Assembly: GCF_964204645.1 (NCBI RefSeq)
Contig: NC_134027.1
Span: 12,140,485-12,204,484, forward strand
Source of the DNA: Tubulanus polymorphus
Lineage: Eukaryota > Nemertea > Palaeonemertea > Tubulaniformes > Tubulanidae
DNA: 64,000 nt
Direction: 5' to 3'
Part shown: piece after piece, positions 1 through 11,748 of the stretch
Numbering within the stretch: the first letter of the stretch is position 1
Layout of the letters: every line of letters starts with the position of its first letter
The notes under the pieces: model-generated
What the model saw: only the letters and a program-made list of their open reading frames with translations
Database searches by the model: none
Told to the model about the DNA's origin: nothing
Program-made: the position numbers and the translations under genes

Positions 1-642
1 GATTTATGAACGACTTGATGCATATAATAGCAACGCAAACAAATAAACCCTAACCCTCCTCGATGTTTCCGAAATAATATTTCAATTTGGTTGCCATTGG
101 CAGCGTTCCTATTTCCGGATGCACCGCCACTGCTGCTGCTGCGGTGAGTGCGAATAAACTCACTCACCGAGAATGTTCCTTCATCTTTCTCCAAAGTCCA
201 TAGATGGCACTCCGGTTCGTTATGGACAAATCGGCAAGCGGCAATTCCTACGCGACACCGGGATCCGTTACAGAAATGATTACAGTACGAGAATTTACCA
301 CGGAATTCGAAGAAACTATTGCGCTCTCGAACGTGCAGCCACCTATTATCGGTTCGTTTCGTCACAGCGAGCAACGATTCATCGCATTCATGTTCGAAGT
401 TACGTAAATTCCATTCTCCTAATTTCGACGCCGGTTGAAAACATTTCGAACAAACAAGTTTCCACAAATAATCATCCAAAGGAAAGCCGGCCGCCGATTG
501 ATCAGTTCTGTAATCGGTTGTTGTCGCTGATGAAGGGTGAGGTCTGGTAGATACTGCCGCTGCTGGCAACAATGGAGTTAGGGGTACCGGTAACTTAAAT
601 TGAGGGGTTGATAATAAAGCCGGCCTCGACGAAGCGGTAAAT
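1..642 (-). CDS. ZC3H7-like zinc-finger protein, downstream exon (partial)
   Basis: The minus strand is open from an acceptor-like AG near 642 through to position 1, where the exon leaves the window. It encodes a Pro/Ser/Thr-rich lead-in, then a C-x2-C...H-x-C finger (VCSKCFQP...FEHEC), then W-L-H-V-R-E-R, then a CCCH-type finger (CNHFCNGSRCRVGIAACRFVH) followed by LWTLEKDEGTFSVSEFI. A further finger starts near the left edge (FICLRC). The order C2HC finger, W-x-(K/H)-(I/V)-R-x-R linker, CCCH finger, E-x3-W matches the two modules encoded upstream at 757-7196, and the splice phases join in frame (phase 2 donor at 757). The layout resembles ZC3H7A/B, RNA-binding proteins with alternating C2H2-like and CCCH fingers. 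The family name is an inference from module order; the coding status is well supported. The plus-strand frames here are shadows. Confidence 0.72.
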
Positions 643-756
643 CTTAGAATGTTATTATCTGTAAATTTGCAAATGAGAATTAGAAACATGAAACAAAAAT
701 AATACCGAGGATAATGATGAAAATAAATTATCAAAATGATAAAACTTGTAGGATAC

Positions 757-1646
757 TTGCTATTTTCATTGATTTGTCGCTTTCTCGCAATAAATTCACT
801 GATATTAAACGCCCCAAGGCGATCTTGATCCCAGAACATTGTTTCTAAATCTGAATGGCTGAATGTGCAGTTGTTATCACCGATCATACACGGGCTGCCT
901 TCTTGAAATTGCTGACATAATTTATACGTTCCTTTAAAATTCTGTAAAGAAACGAATAATAAATTCAGTTGAGGTCAAATAAAATTTACGCGAAGGAGCA
1001 AGGAATAGCTAAAATCTAAACTTTTTGTATGAGTTCCACATTTGTCGGTTAAAATTTGATATTAAAACATATTAAACTAATTTCACAAAACGAGTGTCAA
1101 ATCTAACTGACTAAGTTGTGGAATGGTTTTCTTAATTAAATTAGATTAATTCGATTAGATACAGAGTAAACAGTGCAACTTGTGGCATGTGCATATGTGT
1201 AGAAGGCTATTTATAAATACAACTATAACTAGTGAGCATGGGGTTAGTTAGTTCACGTACATCACGCATGTTCACAGGTCGAGGTCGGATTTTCAACCAG
1301 GCAGCATTATCATTCTGTGCTGATTGTTGATTTATGTTTCTGACGAGTAGATATTTCTGTTGACAGTTGTGTATAAATTCCTGTTTTAATTCGCAGCCTC
1401 CTTTCCCTTCATTATGCTTCACGTAGCAGATCTCACACGCGAAACGATATTCATAATTCGCAAACGGTGCCGGTAGAAATTGTACATTGTTATCGGTAGT
1501 GGCTGCTGATTTTGTCTGTTGGGGAGAGGATTCGCTTGTAAATTGCACCCAAACACTTCGCCCTTCTTGATCTTCATTTAACAGAGATGGAATCTCAAAA
1601 TCGTCCAAGGCGGTAACGTCATCATAACTCAAATCCGCCGACACAA
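757..1646 (-). CDS. ZC3H7-like zinc-finger protein, module B (two exons)
   Basis: Exon 1261-1646 ends at the donor GAT|GTACGT and exon 757-941 begins after TTTCTTTACAG; they join in phase 0. The first exon encodes an acidic variable stretch, then FACEICYVKHNEGKGGCELK...FIHNC (a Cys/His finger) and AWLKIRPRPVNMRD. The second encodes a CCCH finger (C-x8-C-x6-C-x3-H, CQQFQEGSPC...CTFSH) and FWDQDRLGAFNISEFIA. The predicted role is RNA binding. The module joins in frame to the exon at 1-642 and, from upstream, to the exon at 4541-4745. It is a near copy of the upstream module: the finger region is almost identical, while the acidic lead-in has diverged strongly. The frame stays open across all five exons seen, which supports one gene with repeated modules rather than separate genes. 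Confidence 0.72.
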
Positions 1647-1764
1647 CTGTTGGGATAAACAAGAATGAAATTTCTCATTAGGATGGTTCCAGTCATTGTT
1701 GATTTGGTCTGATATCATTGATTCAAAGATGCATGAACAATAATGACAGAATCGATCTCATAGT

Positions 1765-2106
1765 CATCCTCCTTCGGCAGGGATTTGAACCCGATGGCAT
1801 CGCTACACTCAGCCATGGCACGAAACCCTGCCACACTAGACCGGGTGCGCAGGTACATGCGCAGGTTTACTGCGTGAAAACTTGCAGCAACAATCAGATT
1901 GCTCATTGTATAATAGCTGAGGCAAATTTCACGTAAGAACTATGAATGGGAAAACCCGGGCTATAAAACAGGATATCTGATTGGCTTATATTAATAATGA
2001 TATCTTCTAAGCTGCGCGTGTAGCTGCGCACTCGGTCTAGTGTGGCAGGGCTTTGTACCGTGGCAATCTCGATGCCATCAGGTTCGAATCCCTGCCAGGG
2101 GAGGAT
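1765..2106. repeat. Inverted, tRNA-like dispersed repeat, copy 1
   Basis: About 340 bp built as two facing arms around a short centre (ACCCGGGTTTTCCC-like, read on the minus strand). Each arm carries GGTTCGAATCC-like or GGTTCAAATCC-like sequence resembling a pol III B box, preceded by a degenerate A-box-like TGGCTGAGTG in one arm and TGGCAATCTCG in the other. The same two-arm unit recurs in reverse orientation at 14377-14714, with the two arm variants swapped accordingly, so the whole structure is the repeat unit. The A-to-B spacing is shorter than in real tRNAs and no cloverleaf is evident. It is either a foldback SINE-like dimer or a MITE. Confidence 0.6.
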
Positions 2107-3370
2107 GTCTTATTTACCAATTACTCATTTTATTGCTATAATGTTTCATACTGAAATTTCTATCCATGTGAATAAAGAATTGAATTGTTTCATGCTTTGT
2201 GGCAATAAAATCTAATCTAATTGAATCAGCATGTAAGACTGGTTGCTGGCAAACAGTCTATCAGTAGATTTGAATGACAAGAAGTGTTGTGTTAACATAT
2301 TCGCTGCCGGCTACGAATATACTCGTACTTCCAGTTCTAACACCACTGCCAGTTACGAATATATTCATAGCTGATTTTTCCTATTTACAGTTAGATAGTT
2401 GCCCTCCGGCACACGGGAAAAACACAGTTCCTGAGTGGCTGGCAATATGAACTAACTCAGCTTCGTACTCAATGATAATTGGTCAATTTCGAGCAAAGGC
2501 TATGTAACAGCTCTAGAGCCGACTACGAGTATATTCCTGTGGCACTTGGGGGCAGCACCGTATTATCAAGCCGGCAGTGAATGTTAAATACCCGATCAAA
2601 ATCAATCAAATTTGTTGCACATATTTAGGCATACATTATCATAACTCAACTCTTTCAAGAAGATCAGCAGCAAATGAAATAATCATGTTATATGACAAAA
2701 ACTATGCTATTAGAAGCGTGATGATGGCAGAAATATTTTATCGTGATATGGTCCAGGTGAGGGACAGTCACAAAACCTCAGAAACAGAAACTCAGGAAAA
2801 CTTGCTATAACCGTGTGATTTTAGAATATGGACTAAAAATTGTCCATGAAAGAGAACAAGAAATAACCTTTTCCTTGGGATAGTCCCAGTCACAGTTGGT
2901 TTGCCCGATTTCATCAATTCAAAGCCTAGCTGTAGCCATGAATCTTAATTGAATCTGCAGATGTGACTGACAAGAAGTTGTGTTAGGGTTAGGGTCAAAA
3001 TCAACAAAGTTTGTTACATGTACCCACTTAAGGGTTAAATGAACGTTAATGTTGTATGACAAAACTGAGAAAGTTTCAGACAGTAAGGTGCCTAAATCGG
3101 ACGTTATCCTGTCATTTGTGAACTGTTCATTAAAACGATAGTAAGTCCCAGTGGGACGATCCTAAATTGCATCATAATGAAGCTAGGGGTCCAGGGACAC
3201 CATGCCCACTTGGTAAGTGGTTTCAAATGCTCAACAATCTAACAATTTCAATATTCAAGGCCACCTGGTGACCATATACAAAAACAAATGACCTTGAAAC
3301 TCACCACAATCATAGAATATGTCAGCAGCTACGATTTTGTAATTGATTGTGATAACAAAATATGCCTCAT
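2107..3370. other. Non-coding repeat-rich stretch
   Basis: No gene is supported. It holds short direct repeats such as CTACGAATATA(T/C)TC near 2300, 2350 and 2525, two TTAGGG-like units near 2985, and, from about 3225, one unit of the 155-bp repeat family seen at 4000-4335. Confidence 0.6.
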
Positions 3371-3372
3371 TA

Positions 3373-3980
3373 CCGTATTTTCCGGCCAATAAGCCGAGGG
3401 CAGTTTTTTAGCCTAAAATACATGGATTTCATAAAGCTTCGCCCAATAAGCCGAGGCCCTCCATCAGAGATTTTAATTCACTGATTTGTCAATTAGTTCG
3501 TCTAAATTGACGATTTAAGAGGCTGACAGTAGCGCCCGCCGATGTGTGAGAGTGCTGTGTATACTATCATCGCCGAGTGACTGTGCTATATATAGACTCA
3601 CTCAGCTGATTACTATACACACAGCCATACACGCAGTACGCGGCTCACTGCTGATTTGCATATATACTAATGTATGAACTGACACGTGGTAGTACGATGA
3701 ACTCGCGCGTTTTATAAATGTATACCATTGCCGCTGTGCGGTGATGGAACAATCAAAATAAAAATAAAATAGTTCAAAATAGATTATAATTGGTAGTAAA
3801 TAATGACCTCAAATAAATATCGACCACTTTTCTTGATTTTGACGATCATTGAGAGCATTAGAGTGGCATAGATCAGGAAGTGATTTTTTAGGTCAGATCG
3901 TATCCGCCCAATAAGCCGATCACGATATTTTGGGTAAAAATCTGAGGCTAGAAAATCGGCTTATTGGCCGGAAAATACGG
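3373..3980. mobile_element. MITE with 25-bp perfect terminal inverted repeats
   Basis: The ends are CCGTATTTTCCGGCCAATAA... and its exact reverse complement, 25 bp each, flanked by TA on both sides. The element is 608 bp with no coding capacity. The AATAAGCCGA core recurs inside at about 3444 and 3910. TA flanks suggest mobilisation by a Tc1/mariner-superfamily transposase; none is encoded here. Confidence 0.8.
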
Positions 3981-3999
3981 TAATCTAATATAGAAATAC

Positions 4000-4335
4000 T
4001 AACTTATTCTACTATTCAACGCCCCCTTGTGACTTTACTACAAAACCCAATGACCTTGAAACTCACAACAATCATAGAACATGTCATGAACTGCAACTTT
4101 GCAATTGATTATGGTAACAAAATATGCCTAGGTACCAATCTAATAAGGAAATACTAAGTTATTCTACTATTCAACACCCCCTGGTGACCATATAGAATAA
4201 CTAATGTCTTTAAAACTCACTACAGTCATAGACAATGTCATGAGCTACAACTTTGCAATTGATTGTGGTAACAAAATATGCTTAGGTATCAATATAATGT
4301 GGAAAAACTTTTTCCCACCTACGAATGAGTACTGA
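4000..4335. repeat. Tandem 155-bp repeat family
   Basis: Units carry CCCCCTGGTGACCATATA..., AAAACTCAC..., TGCAATTGATTGTGGTAACA and AATATGC. Unit anchors lie at about 4019 and 4174 (155 bp apart). Further units lie at about 3256, at 4813 and 4968 (again 155 bp apart), and at about 6170-6330. The CCCH exon at 4541-4745 sits between two blocks of these repeats, so the array lies in the intron. Confidence 0.65.
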
Positions 4336-4540
4336 TAACACCAAGATGGCTGCTACGAATATATTCATAGCTGATTTTTCCTATTTACAGTCTACGGATG
4401 GACGGACGGACGAAAAGTGAACACAATAACCGGCTGGGACTAAAGTCCCAAGTGGGCTAAAAAGGGAATAACAATTAGTTTTCTGCCGAATCGTCAGAAA
4501 AAGCGATAAAATCAAATCATTATCAAAATTATATGATAAC

Positions 4541-7196
4541 TTGTGGGATACTTGCCGTTATTTTCATTGCGATTAATTCGTCCCTTTCTAGCGATAAATT
4601 CACTGATATTAAACGCCCCGAGGCGATCTTGATCCCAGAACTTTGTTTCCAAATCTGAATGGCCGAATGTGCAGTTGTTATCCCCGATCATACACGGGCG
4701 GCCATCTTGAAATTGTTGACATAATTTATACGTTCCTTTAAAACTCTGTAATGAAACAGGCAATAAATAGGTAACGATCTAATAAGAAAATACTAAGTTA
4801 TTCTACCAGTCAATGCCCCCTGGTGACCATATAGAATAACGAATGTCCTGAAAACTCACCATTACATAGAGGATGTTATGAGCTACCACTTTGCAATCGA
4901 TTGTGGTAATAAAATATGTATAGGTACAAATATAAAATTGAAATACTAAGTTATGTATTATTCAACGCTCCCTGGTGGCAATATACAAGAAAATTAATTT
5001 TAGAAAATTATTTGACGCCTGCGAAAAAAATGTATAATTTCTGGGCTAAGCCAATGTGGAATTGCAAATTTGAAATCAAAGTTTTAAGAAATTTGGGGAA
5101 TGATGAGATTTGGCGATTGGGTAGATGATACAGCGGGTCTTCGACTCTAGTAGTGGTTTAAATTTTTTTATTGAAAATTCTCAATAATTGATCACGAACT
5201 TGCGACCGACTTCATTTACCTATGCCTCTAAGCTGGTCTGCAACTTCATTGCCTCCATGGTTGAAGAACGAGCTCTTCTAATGTCTGCTTCATCATGACT
5301 TCTAGCATATCGTGTGGCCTAGCCAGCCGGCCCGGGCCACGGGTTTGGCTGTCACTCGATATCCTAGAGTCTTGAGTCTGGGTGGGTTGAAGTAGACATT
5401 GTCATTTAAAATAACATGCTTATGTTGTTCTGTATGAATTACCCGTGTGTCATGTATGTTGTATTAATTTATTTTAAAATTTGTATTTATTGAATTTGGG
5501 AATTTTATCCCGAAATTTCAATGTAATAAGGATCAATAAAGAATTGAATTGAATTGTCACCTAATACACATGCCATCAGAGGACGCGGAGCCGTATATGA
5601 TAGCTATGCTATTATAAATTGCTAATCTCACGAAACCTGCATACTCCTAATATCAAACATATTTTCTAAAACGTTTGAATATTGAAATTATATGTTTACA
5701 CATTTTCATATTGACCGCTTGTAGCCGCTGATGAAATTCACGCCGGCCCTACACACATCGTAGATAGCTTCGTCATTCCACCGGCATGCCCACGTCAGGG
5801 TCTGACTTTTATATCAGACTTCCAAATCGTGTATACATCCGCCATTTAACCGAATAATCCGATTTACTTATCATTTCTATTTATGCCTGCCGCTTCTGAT
5901 ATAATCATACATCCTTTACTATTACAATACGTCTTCTAATGATATTCAATGCAATAAAACATTTCGACGTTCAAATATAGGTCATTATATAATCACAGGA
6001 AGCCATTCTACATCTATGTCAATAATATTTTGCCAGATAGCTTGTTTGTGTACACATAGACCTGTAACGTTTTGCACATCGATTTACGGCTGTCATTTGT
6101 AAAATGACGCTGAATGGTTAACATTGTTTAGGTTTCATAATGGTAACGTTTTATAAGGCGTCAAAAAACCAATGACCATGAAACTCACCAAAATCATAAA
6201 AACACGCTATGAGCTACAACTATCCAATTGATTGTGGTGACACAATATGCTTAGGTATCAATATAATGTGGAAAAACTTTTTCCCACCTACGAATGAGTA
6301 CTGATGACACCAAGATGGCTGCCAATTGCGTCATAATTGGCTGATCAAAAATACCTGACTCAAGTAGGCCTATAAAACATCCCTTTCCAATGAATACCCA
6401 TCACAAATTGCAATGAGAAATGGCAAACCAGTAAGAAGCTACAGGACTCAGAATTTGGGCCAAAATTGCCCAATTTTTGGGCACTAAAAAGGTCATAAGA
6501 CAAAACTTAAGTACCAAGTGGGCTAAAAAGTGTGTTAAAAGTGCCTGTTCTGGCAAACAACGATGGCTGCGAGTCAGCCAGTTCGATTCTGATTGGCCCA
6601 GTTTTTGGGTTGCACATGTGTCTACAGTAGAAACATTTGTAAACCAATCAAGAAAATCGATTAAGGCGTCTTCGAAACTTTCCAAAATAAGTGGATTCCA
6701 TCTATGCATAGAAAAATGAACCGGTAGAATAAAAGCGAATGCAACCGCCCCACTGAAACTAAGGTCACAAGAGCGTAAAAACCTAACTATGACTGGTGAG
6801 AATGGGCTAGTTTACATACATCACGCATGTTCACCGGTCGAGGTCGTATTTTCAACCAGGCAGCATTATTATTCTGTGCTGATTGTTGATTTATGTTTCT
6901 GACGAGTAGATATTTCTGTTGACAGTTGTGTTTAAATTCCCGTTTCAATTCGCAGCCTCCTTTCCCTTCATTATGCTTCACGTAGCAGATCTCACACGCG
7001 AAGCGAAATTCATAATTCGCAAATGGTGCCGGTAGAAAATGTCCACTGTTATTGGTAGAGGCTGCTGGTTTCGTATGTCGAGGAGGGGATTTTTTTGGAG
7101 ATTTTACGCGAACACTTTTCCATTCTTTATCTTCGTTTAAGAGACGAGTCGGAATCTCGAAATCATCCAAGACCGTAATATCCTCATAACTCAAAC
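4541..7196 (-). CDS. ZC3H7-like zinc-finger protein, module A (two exons)
   Basis: Exon 6820-7196 begins after GTATCCGTAG and ends at the donor GAT|GTATGT; exon 4541-4745 begins after an ATTACAG acceptor and can end at ACAA|GTTATC, phase 1, which fits the next exon at 1646. It encodes LSYEDITVLDDFEIP, a Ser/Lys-rich stretch, FACEICYVKHNEGKGGCELK...FKHNC, AWLKIRPRPVNMRD, and a CCCH finger (CQQFQDGRPC...CTFGH) followed by FWDQDRLGAFNISEFIA. Over the finger region it is about 95 percent identical in protein to module B, so it is a recent internal duplication. The intron of about 2.1 kb holds repeats. An alternative donor at 4552 exists but breaks phase with the next exon. Upstream exons are not identified. 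Confidence 0.7.
4966..6164. other. Intronic non-coding DNA with LINE/SINE-like tail
   Basis: No gene seen. Around 5440-5558 an AT-rich stretch ends in AATAAAGAATTGAATTGAATTG, a short GAATT-type repeat like the 3' tail of some non-LTR retrotransposons. A similar AATAAAGAATTGAATTG lies near 2170. No reverse transcriptase is visible. Confidence 0.4.
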
Positions 7197-7963
7197 CTAC
7201 GGATACAAAATGTAATAATTAGGAATCAAATTATATCAGGACCCAGTTTCATAGATTGCTGGCTACGTATCCATGAGGGCAGGGGTAAATCAGCAAAAAT
7301 TGGACAATACTCCATATGTTACAGCCAGAGTCCCTACAGCCCTCAAATCCCTCTAAAAACCCGCAAATTCCTTAATTCTATTTTGAGGGTACGGTCATTG
7401 ATGGTATATCAGGATGTTTTGCTATTGTCTATAGGAATGTACGTACTACAGAAAACGTTGGTGGTTGGCGGCATGCGAGAGGCATTTCATCAGGATTTTC
7501 ATGGTACATTTTGGATACAAATGGAACTGGCGGTATATCGAGACATGACTGCAAAAATTTCTGAGGTAAAAATTCCTCAAGCCAGTGAGTGAATACATTG
7601 CATCTTCGGTAATTGTTTTATTTATGGTGAACACGATGCCAGTCTAGACTTATTTCCGGAATTATTGCGAAGAGCTTACTCAATTGCGAAGGGCGGAATA
7701 GATATATATGGGGATTTATCCATCCACCCCTTTGTCGCGAACTGTCATAGTCACCAACGGTGATCCGTGTCAACAACTGATCAACCGAATCGCATTTTTC
7801 AGTGCTTATTATAAATATCTTGTCATGTATACTATTTTTGGTATTAATGTCATATCTATCGTACTCTACACACTGTTGTCTGTTCTGTGGTGGTTTTTGG
7901 TCGGGCGTCGCTGTCGCCGCACAATTTGGAGTCGTTCCTTTCGACATTTTGGTCCCTCGAACC
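7197..7963. other. No gene seen between host exon and BEL/Pao body
   Basis: Short open frames lack recognisable domains. The right edge ends CGACATTTTGGTCCCTCGAACC just before the gag start, where an LTR end and primer-binding site would be expected, but no copy of the putative 3' LTR start (11161 onward) is found here. Confidence 0.4.
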
Positions 7964-8979
7964 ATGGCAGTACCGAATGGTAGTGATACAGCATCTTCAG
8001 ACTGGCGATCTGCTGCTGCTGCTGGTGCCCTGGAAATTCGTCGGATTCAACGCGGTCAATTTACGAAGTTGGTTAAGAAATGTGAAATTGCAGTCGACAA
8101 AAACAACGCAGTACTGGGTACGTGTCTATCAAACTCTCAAACGCAAATGGCAAGAACTGAAAAATTTAGATAGTGAAATTCTAGAGAATTTAGATTTGAG
8201 GGGCAAACACCGCAAATTGTCTGAATTAGACTTCACCGTTAATGAACTTATCTGTAGTCAACAATCGAATCCTCAAATCAAATCACAACCGAGTGCCTCT
8301 AATAGTTCAGTTTCGAAAATGTGTCTTCCGAAATTACAATTGCCACTTTTTTCCGGTGACATTATGCACTGGCAATCGTTTTTGGACCTTTTTAACGCGT
8401 CGATCGAAAAGTTCAGCCACCTAAAATGTCATTTGTCGGGTGTGGCTAGAATCTATCGAAGGATTACCCTTAACAGCACCTAATTATGCGAAGGCTAGGT
8501 CGATACTAGAACGTAGGTTCGGCCGAACAGACCAAATTTCCGAGGCCTATATGAACTCATTAGTTAACATCAAGGGTCCGGATAAATCGGTCAAATCGTT
8601 GTGATGTTTTCATGACAGCATGGAGGTTAAAATTAGGAGTTTGGAGTCATTAGGAATTGAATCCGATACGTACGGTTCAATGCTGGTGCCGATTATTCTC
8701 GGGAAATTGCCTAATGATGTCAGGTATAACAATACGAAACTTCAAAGTGGTATGCAGTGGGATTTTCATCATTTGCGCGACGCGTTACTCCGAGAAATTG
8801 AAATCCTAGAATGGTGTCAACCAGCTAATTCGTCAGAGTCGTTCGAGATTTCGTCGCACAGTACAGCTGAAGCCTTGCTGAGCCAAGTTAAGAAACAAAG
8901 GTGCTTATTTTGTAACAATAATCATCATGTTAACGACTGTAAAATAGTTTCTGAAATTTTCATGCAAAACATGTCATAA
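7964..8979 (+). pseudogene. BEL/Pao gag remnant (DUF1759 and zinc knuckle)
   Basis: ATG at 7964 begins a frame with IRRIQRGQFTKLVKKC, typical of the N-terminus of BEL gag. The frame shifts near 8110, continues with LPLFSGDIMHWQSFLDLFNASI (DUF1759-like), shifts again near 8450 and meets a stop near 8600. From 8620 it continues through MEVKIRSLESLGIES to a zinc knuckle CLFCNNNHHVNDC near 8900. At least two frameshifts and one stop break the gene. It would have encoded the structural particle protein that packages element RNA. Confidence 0.8.
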
Positions 8980-9064
8980 TAAACATCACACTAGTTTATG
9001 TGGCACACCAATGTTTAGACGCTTAGGTTCTAACAGTGCGAGTTTAACAAACAATGAGTATTAG

Positions 9065-10816
9065 AATAATCATAAGTGCGCTGACACTCAAACTGATCTT
9101 CATTCGAGTGATTCGGGTTTGACTGAGGCCAAGTCAGTTGAAACTCTCTTAACCGAGATCAAAGACAAATCTACCTTACTGAAATCGGCCGTGGCCTTAG
9201 TTAATTCGAACAACTCAAGTATACTGTCTAATATATTGTTCGATGACGGCTCGCAAAGAACCTTCGTTACAAGTGATTTTGTTCACCGTTTGAATTTAAT
9301 TCCAATCAGACATGAAACGTTAAATCTAGCTGGGTTTGGGGTAATCGGTGCAAAAACCCGGCAGGTAGAGATTGTTGAACTGTCCGTTCTTTGTGACGAT
9401 AAGTCGATTATTCAAGTCCATGCTATTGTTGTTCCTGTCATTACACAACCACTAGATGTAAGCACTACTGACATTTCAGCATTTCAGCATTTAAAGTTGG
9501 CTCATTCATCTGAATATCGCTCCGATTCATTTAATGTAGAAATTCTAGTTGGGTCGCATGACTATTACAATTTCATGATTGACAACGAATTCATAAAATC
9601 CGAAAGCGGTCCAGTTGCCGTACCTAGTAAGCTAGGCTATATTATATGTGGTCCAGTTCAATCCAATGATACGACCAATCTACTATGCACTTATAGTTTG
9701 TCGACTGGGACTGAGAAGTTAGATCTTCAGGATTTCTGGTCACTTGAGATGTTAGGTATTGAAACTCCGGGGCCTTTGAATTCTAATTCCGCATTTCTAG
9801 ACAGCTACTGTGACAGCCACATTACAAGAGGTGATGGAATATACTTAGCTAAGCTTCCATGGAAGGAAAATCATGATTCTTTACCTACAAATTATGGTGT
9901 AGCTTTCTCAAGGACAAGATCTTTGGCTCGTCGATTGTCCAAAGATTCCAATTTGCTGATCAAATACAATGGTATAAATAGATATCAATTAGAACGTGAC
10001 TTTATAGAAAAGGTTGAAGAGCCAAGTGTCTTGTTGTTTGGGAAAGAGCACTACATTCCTCACCACGCAGTTTTTAAGGAGTCAATAACTACTCCCGTAT
10101 GGATAGTTTTTGACTGTAGCTGCAAGTCATCTAAAGATTCGCCCTCACTCAATGATTGTTTGGAGGCAGGACCTCTACTTTTAAATGACATTACGTCAAT
10201 CTTGATGCGTTTTTGGCTGTTTCCTTACGCGTTAGATACTGATATCGAGAAGGCATTTTTGCATGTTGGTTTGGATCCTTGTGATCGTGATGTAACCAGA
10301 TTTTTCTGGTTGAGTGATTTTGATGATCCTGAAAGTGAAATGGATGTTAATAGGTTTAAATGTGTACTTTTTGGCGCAACATGTTCGCCATTCATGTTGA
10401 ATAGCACTCTTATCTATCATTTATGCAATTTTGGTGGAGTTTATGCCGATAAATTATTACGAGATGTTTATGTAGATAATGTCTCCACTAGTTTCGTAAA
10501 TGAAGATCAGTTAGTTGATTTTTACAAGGAATCGAGATTACTCAAAACGGAGGCAAATTTCAATTTCAGAAGTTGGGCATCCAACTCTAGTAAATTAGAA
10601 TCCCTAGCTCAAACAGATGGGATCTACGATAATTCTTGTGTTGTTAAGATACTTGGGCTTTTTTGGGAAGTATCGTCGGATCCGTTGAAATTTCCAAAAC
10701 GTGTAGTTTACGACATCAATGAGAGTCTAAAAACTAAATGGTCGATTTTGAAGAATACAGCTGCTGTGTATAATCCTCTTGGTTTTGTTACTCCGGTTAC
10801 CGTTAGGGCTAAATAA
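9065..10816 (+). pseudogene. BEL/Pao protease and reverse transcriptase remnant
   Basis: The frame is open from just after an in-frame TAG at 9062 to the stop at 10816; it has no natural ATG and was originally read from gag. The protease motif DDGSQRT (peptidase A17) lies near 9240. The RT follows: ALDTDIEKAFLHVGL near 10230, KCVLFGATCSPFMLN near 10360, and YVDN near 10470, where the family normally has YVDD, so the second catalytic Asp is lost. The thumb-like end YNPLGFVTPV near 10770 is followed directly by a stop. RNase H and integrase, normally downstream, are absent. Confidence 0.88.
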
Positions 10817-11160
10817 TTGATGCATTAGGATCACCCACACAGCGTTGTATGGGCAGACGTACTAGAACCTGTGTACCTACAACTAATGCGTTACTTCCAG
10901 CCTAAAATCATCAAACCTACTGAGCCGGATTCTACTTCACAAAACGTTGTCATTGAATCTAGGCTTTCTAACAGTTCCCAGGTACAAGGGCCCTGTGCTA
11001 GTCTTATTGAAAAACATGATATTAGGACAAGGAGTGGGAAAATATCCAAGCCTCCTGATAAATTTAAGGAATATGAAACATAGTAGGGTATTGTGTTTCT
11101 TTGTAATCATGAAGTATTGCTTTATGCATTTTTTTTGTATTAATCCTAAGGAAGGGGGAT

Positions 11161-11748
11161 GTAATGTACTGCGCATGGATTTCCAATAAAAGTAGTTCTC
11201 GTCAGCATGTCCATCATGTTGGTTACAGTCGATTGTTTCGGCATTTAAAGATTCTGATTAGATATCGTACAGGACAAAACAAGAGTCAGTAGTTCATTAC
11301 TAGGCTTACCTGGGGTGAACGAAGCCATTGTTGAAATTGTTAAATCAGGCCTAACTCGCTGGATGAATCAGAGATTAGGTTACAACTGATTTTTGGTTCC
11401 ATGTACTGAAATCAAAAGTATAACATTACTTTGACATGTCGAGTAATAGGTCAAAGCCTAATCACAGATTGAGCTATAGGTCTTGGCTAAATATAGCTTC
11501 TAGGCAACAGAAATGAACCTAGCAAAACATTTAACTTCAACTAGAAGTTTTAGATGTTTGAGGCCCTGACGGGTCTCTTCATCATTCCGATTTTTTCTAA
11601 ATGCATGAATTCATAGCGTTTATAATCAACAATGCCTAAGTTTGTACAATTCATTTAGGCAATGAATTATGCCTACAGGACAGTTTGTCAGAAAACAAAT
11701 TAACAGGGTACCAGTGTCCTACTGAATAATAGACCTACCCTGTCCATG
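11161..11748. other. Possible BEL/Pao 3' LTR and unassigned sequence
   Basis: Begins TGTAATGTACTGCGC after the purine tract, with AATAAAAG at about 11185. The LTR end is not resolved because no second copy is available. No gene is supported. Confidence 0.35.

Larger units (their letters stand above)
7964..11160 (+). mobile_element. Decayed, internally deleted BEL/Pao retrotransposon
   Basis: In order: gag with a DUF1759-type domain and zinc knuckle, an A17-type aspartic protease, a Pao-type reverse transcriptase, then an abrupt jump after the RT thumb (10816) to a short C-terminal tail that includes IRTRSGKISKPPDKF. RNase H and integrase are missing. A purine tract AAGGAAGGGGGATG at about 11150 precedes a possible 3' LTR starting TGTAATGTACTGCGC. 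No matching 5' LTR is seen. The body has several frameshifts and stops, so it is inactive. Confidence 0.85.

Noticed and set aside
45-62. Telomere-like CCCTAACCCT sequence
   Set aside because: Only about two units and it lies inside the open minus-strand exon, so it is coding sequence, not a chromosome end. The TTAGGG pair near 2985 is also too short.
173-550. Plus-strand open frames near the left edge
   Set aside because: They are antisense shadows of the minus-strand ZC3H7-like exon, which has the zinc-finger content and consistent splice phases.
4000-4335. Regularly spaced repeats as a possible CRISPR-like array
   Set aside because: Units of 146-155 bp are entire tandem copies with no short repeat/variable spacer structure, in animal DNA.
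7887-7983. Alternative frames before the BEL gag start
   Set aside because: Gag-like residues begin at 7964; upstream residues resemble nothing and the frame changes shortly after.
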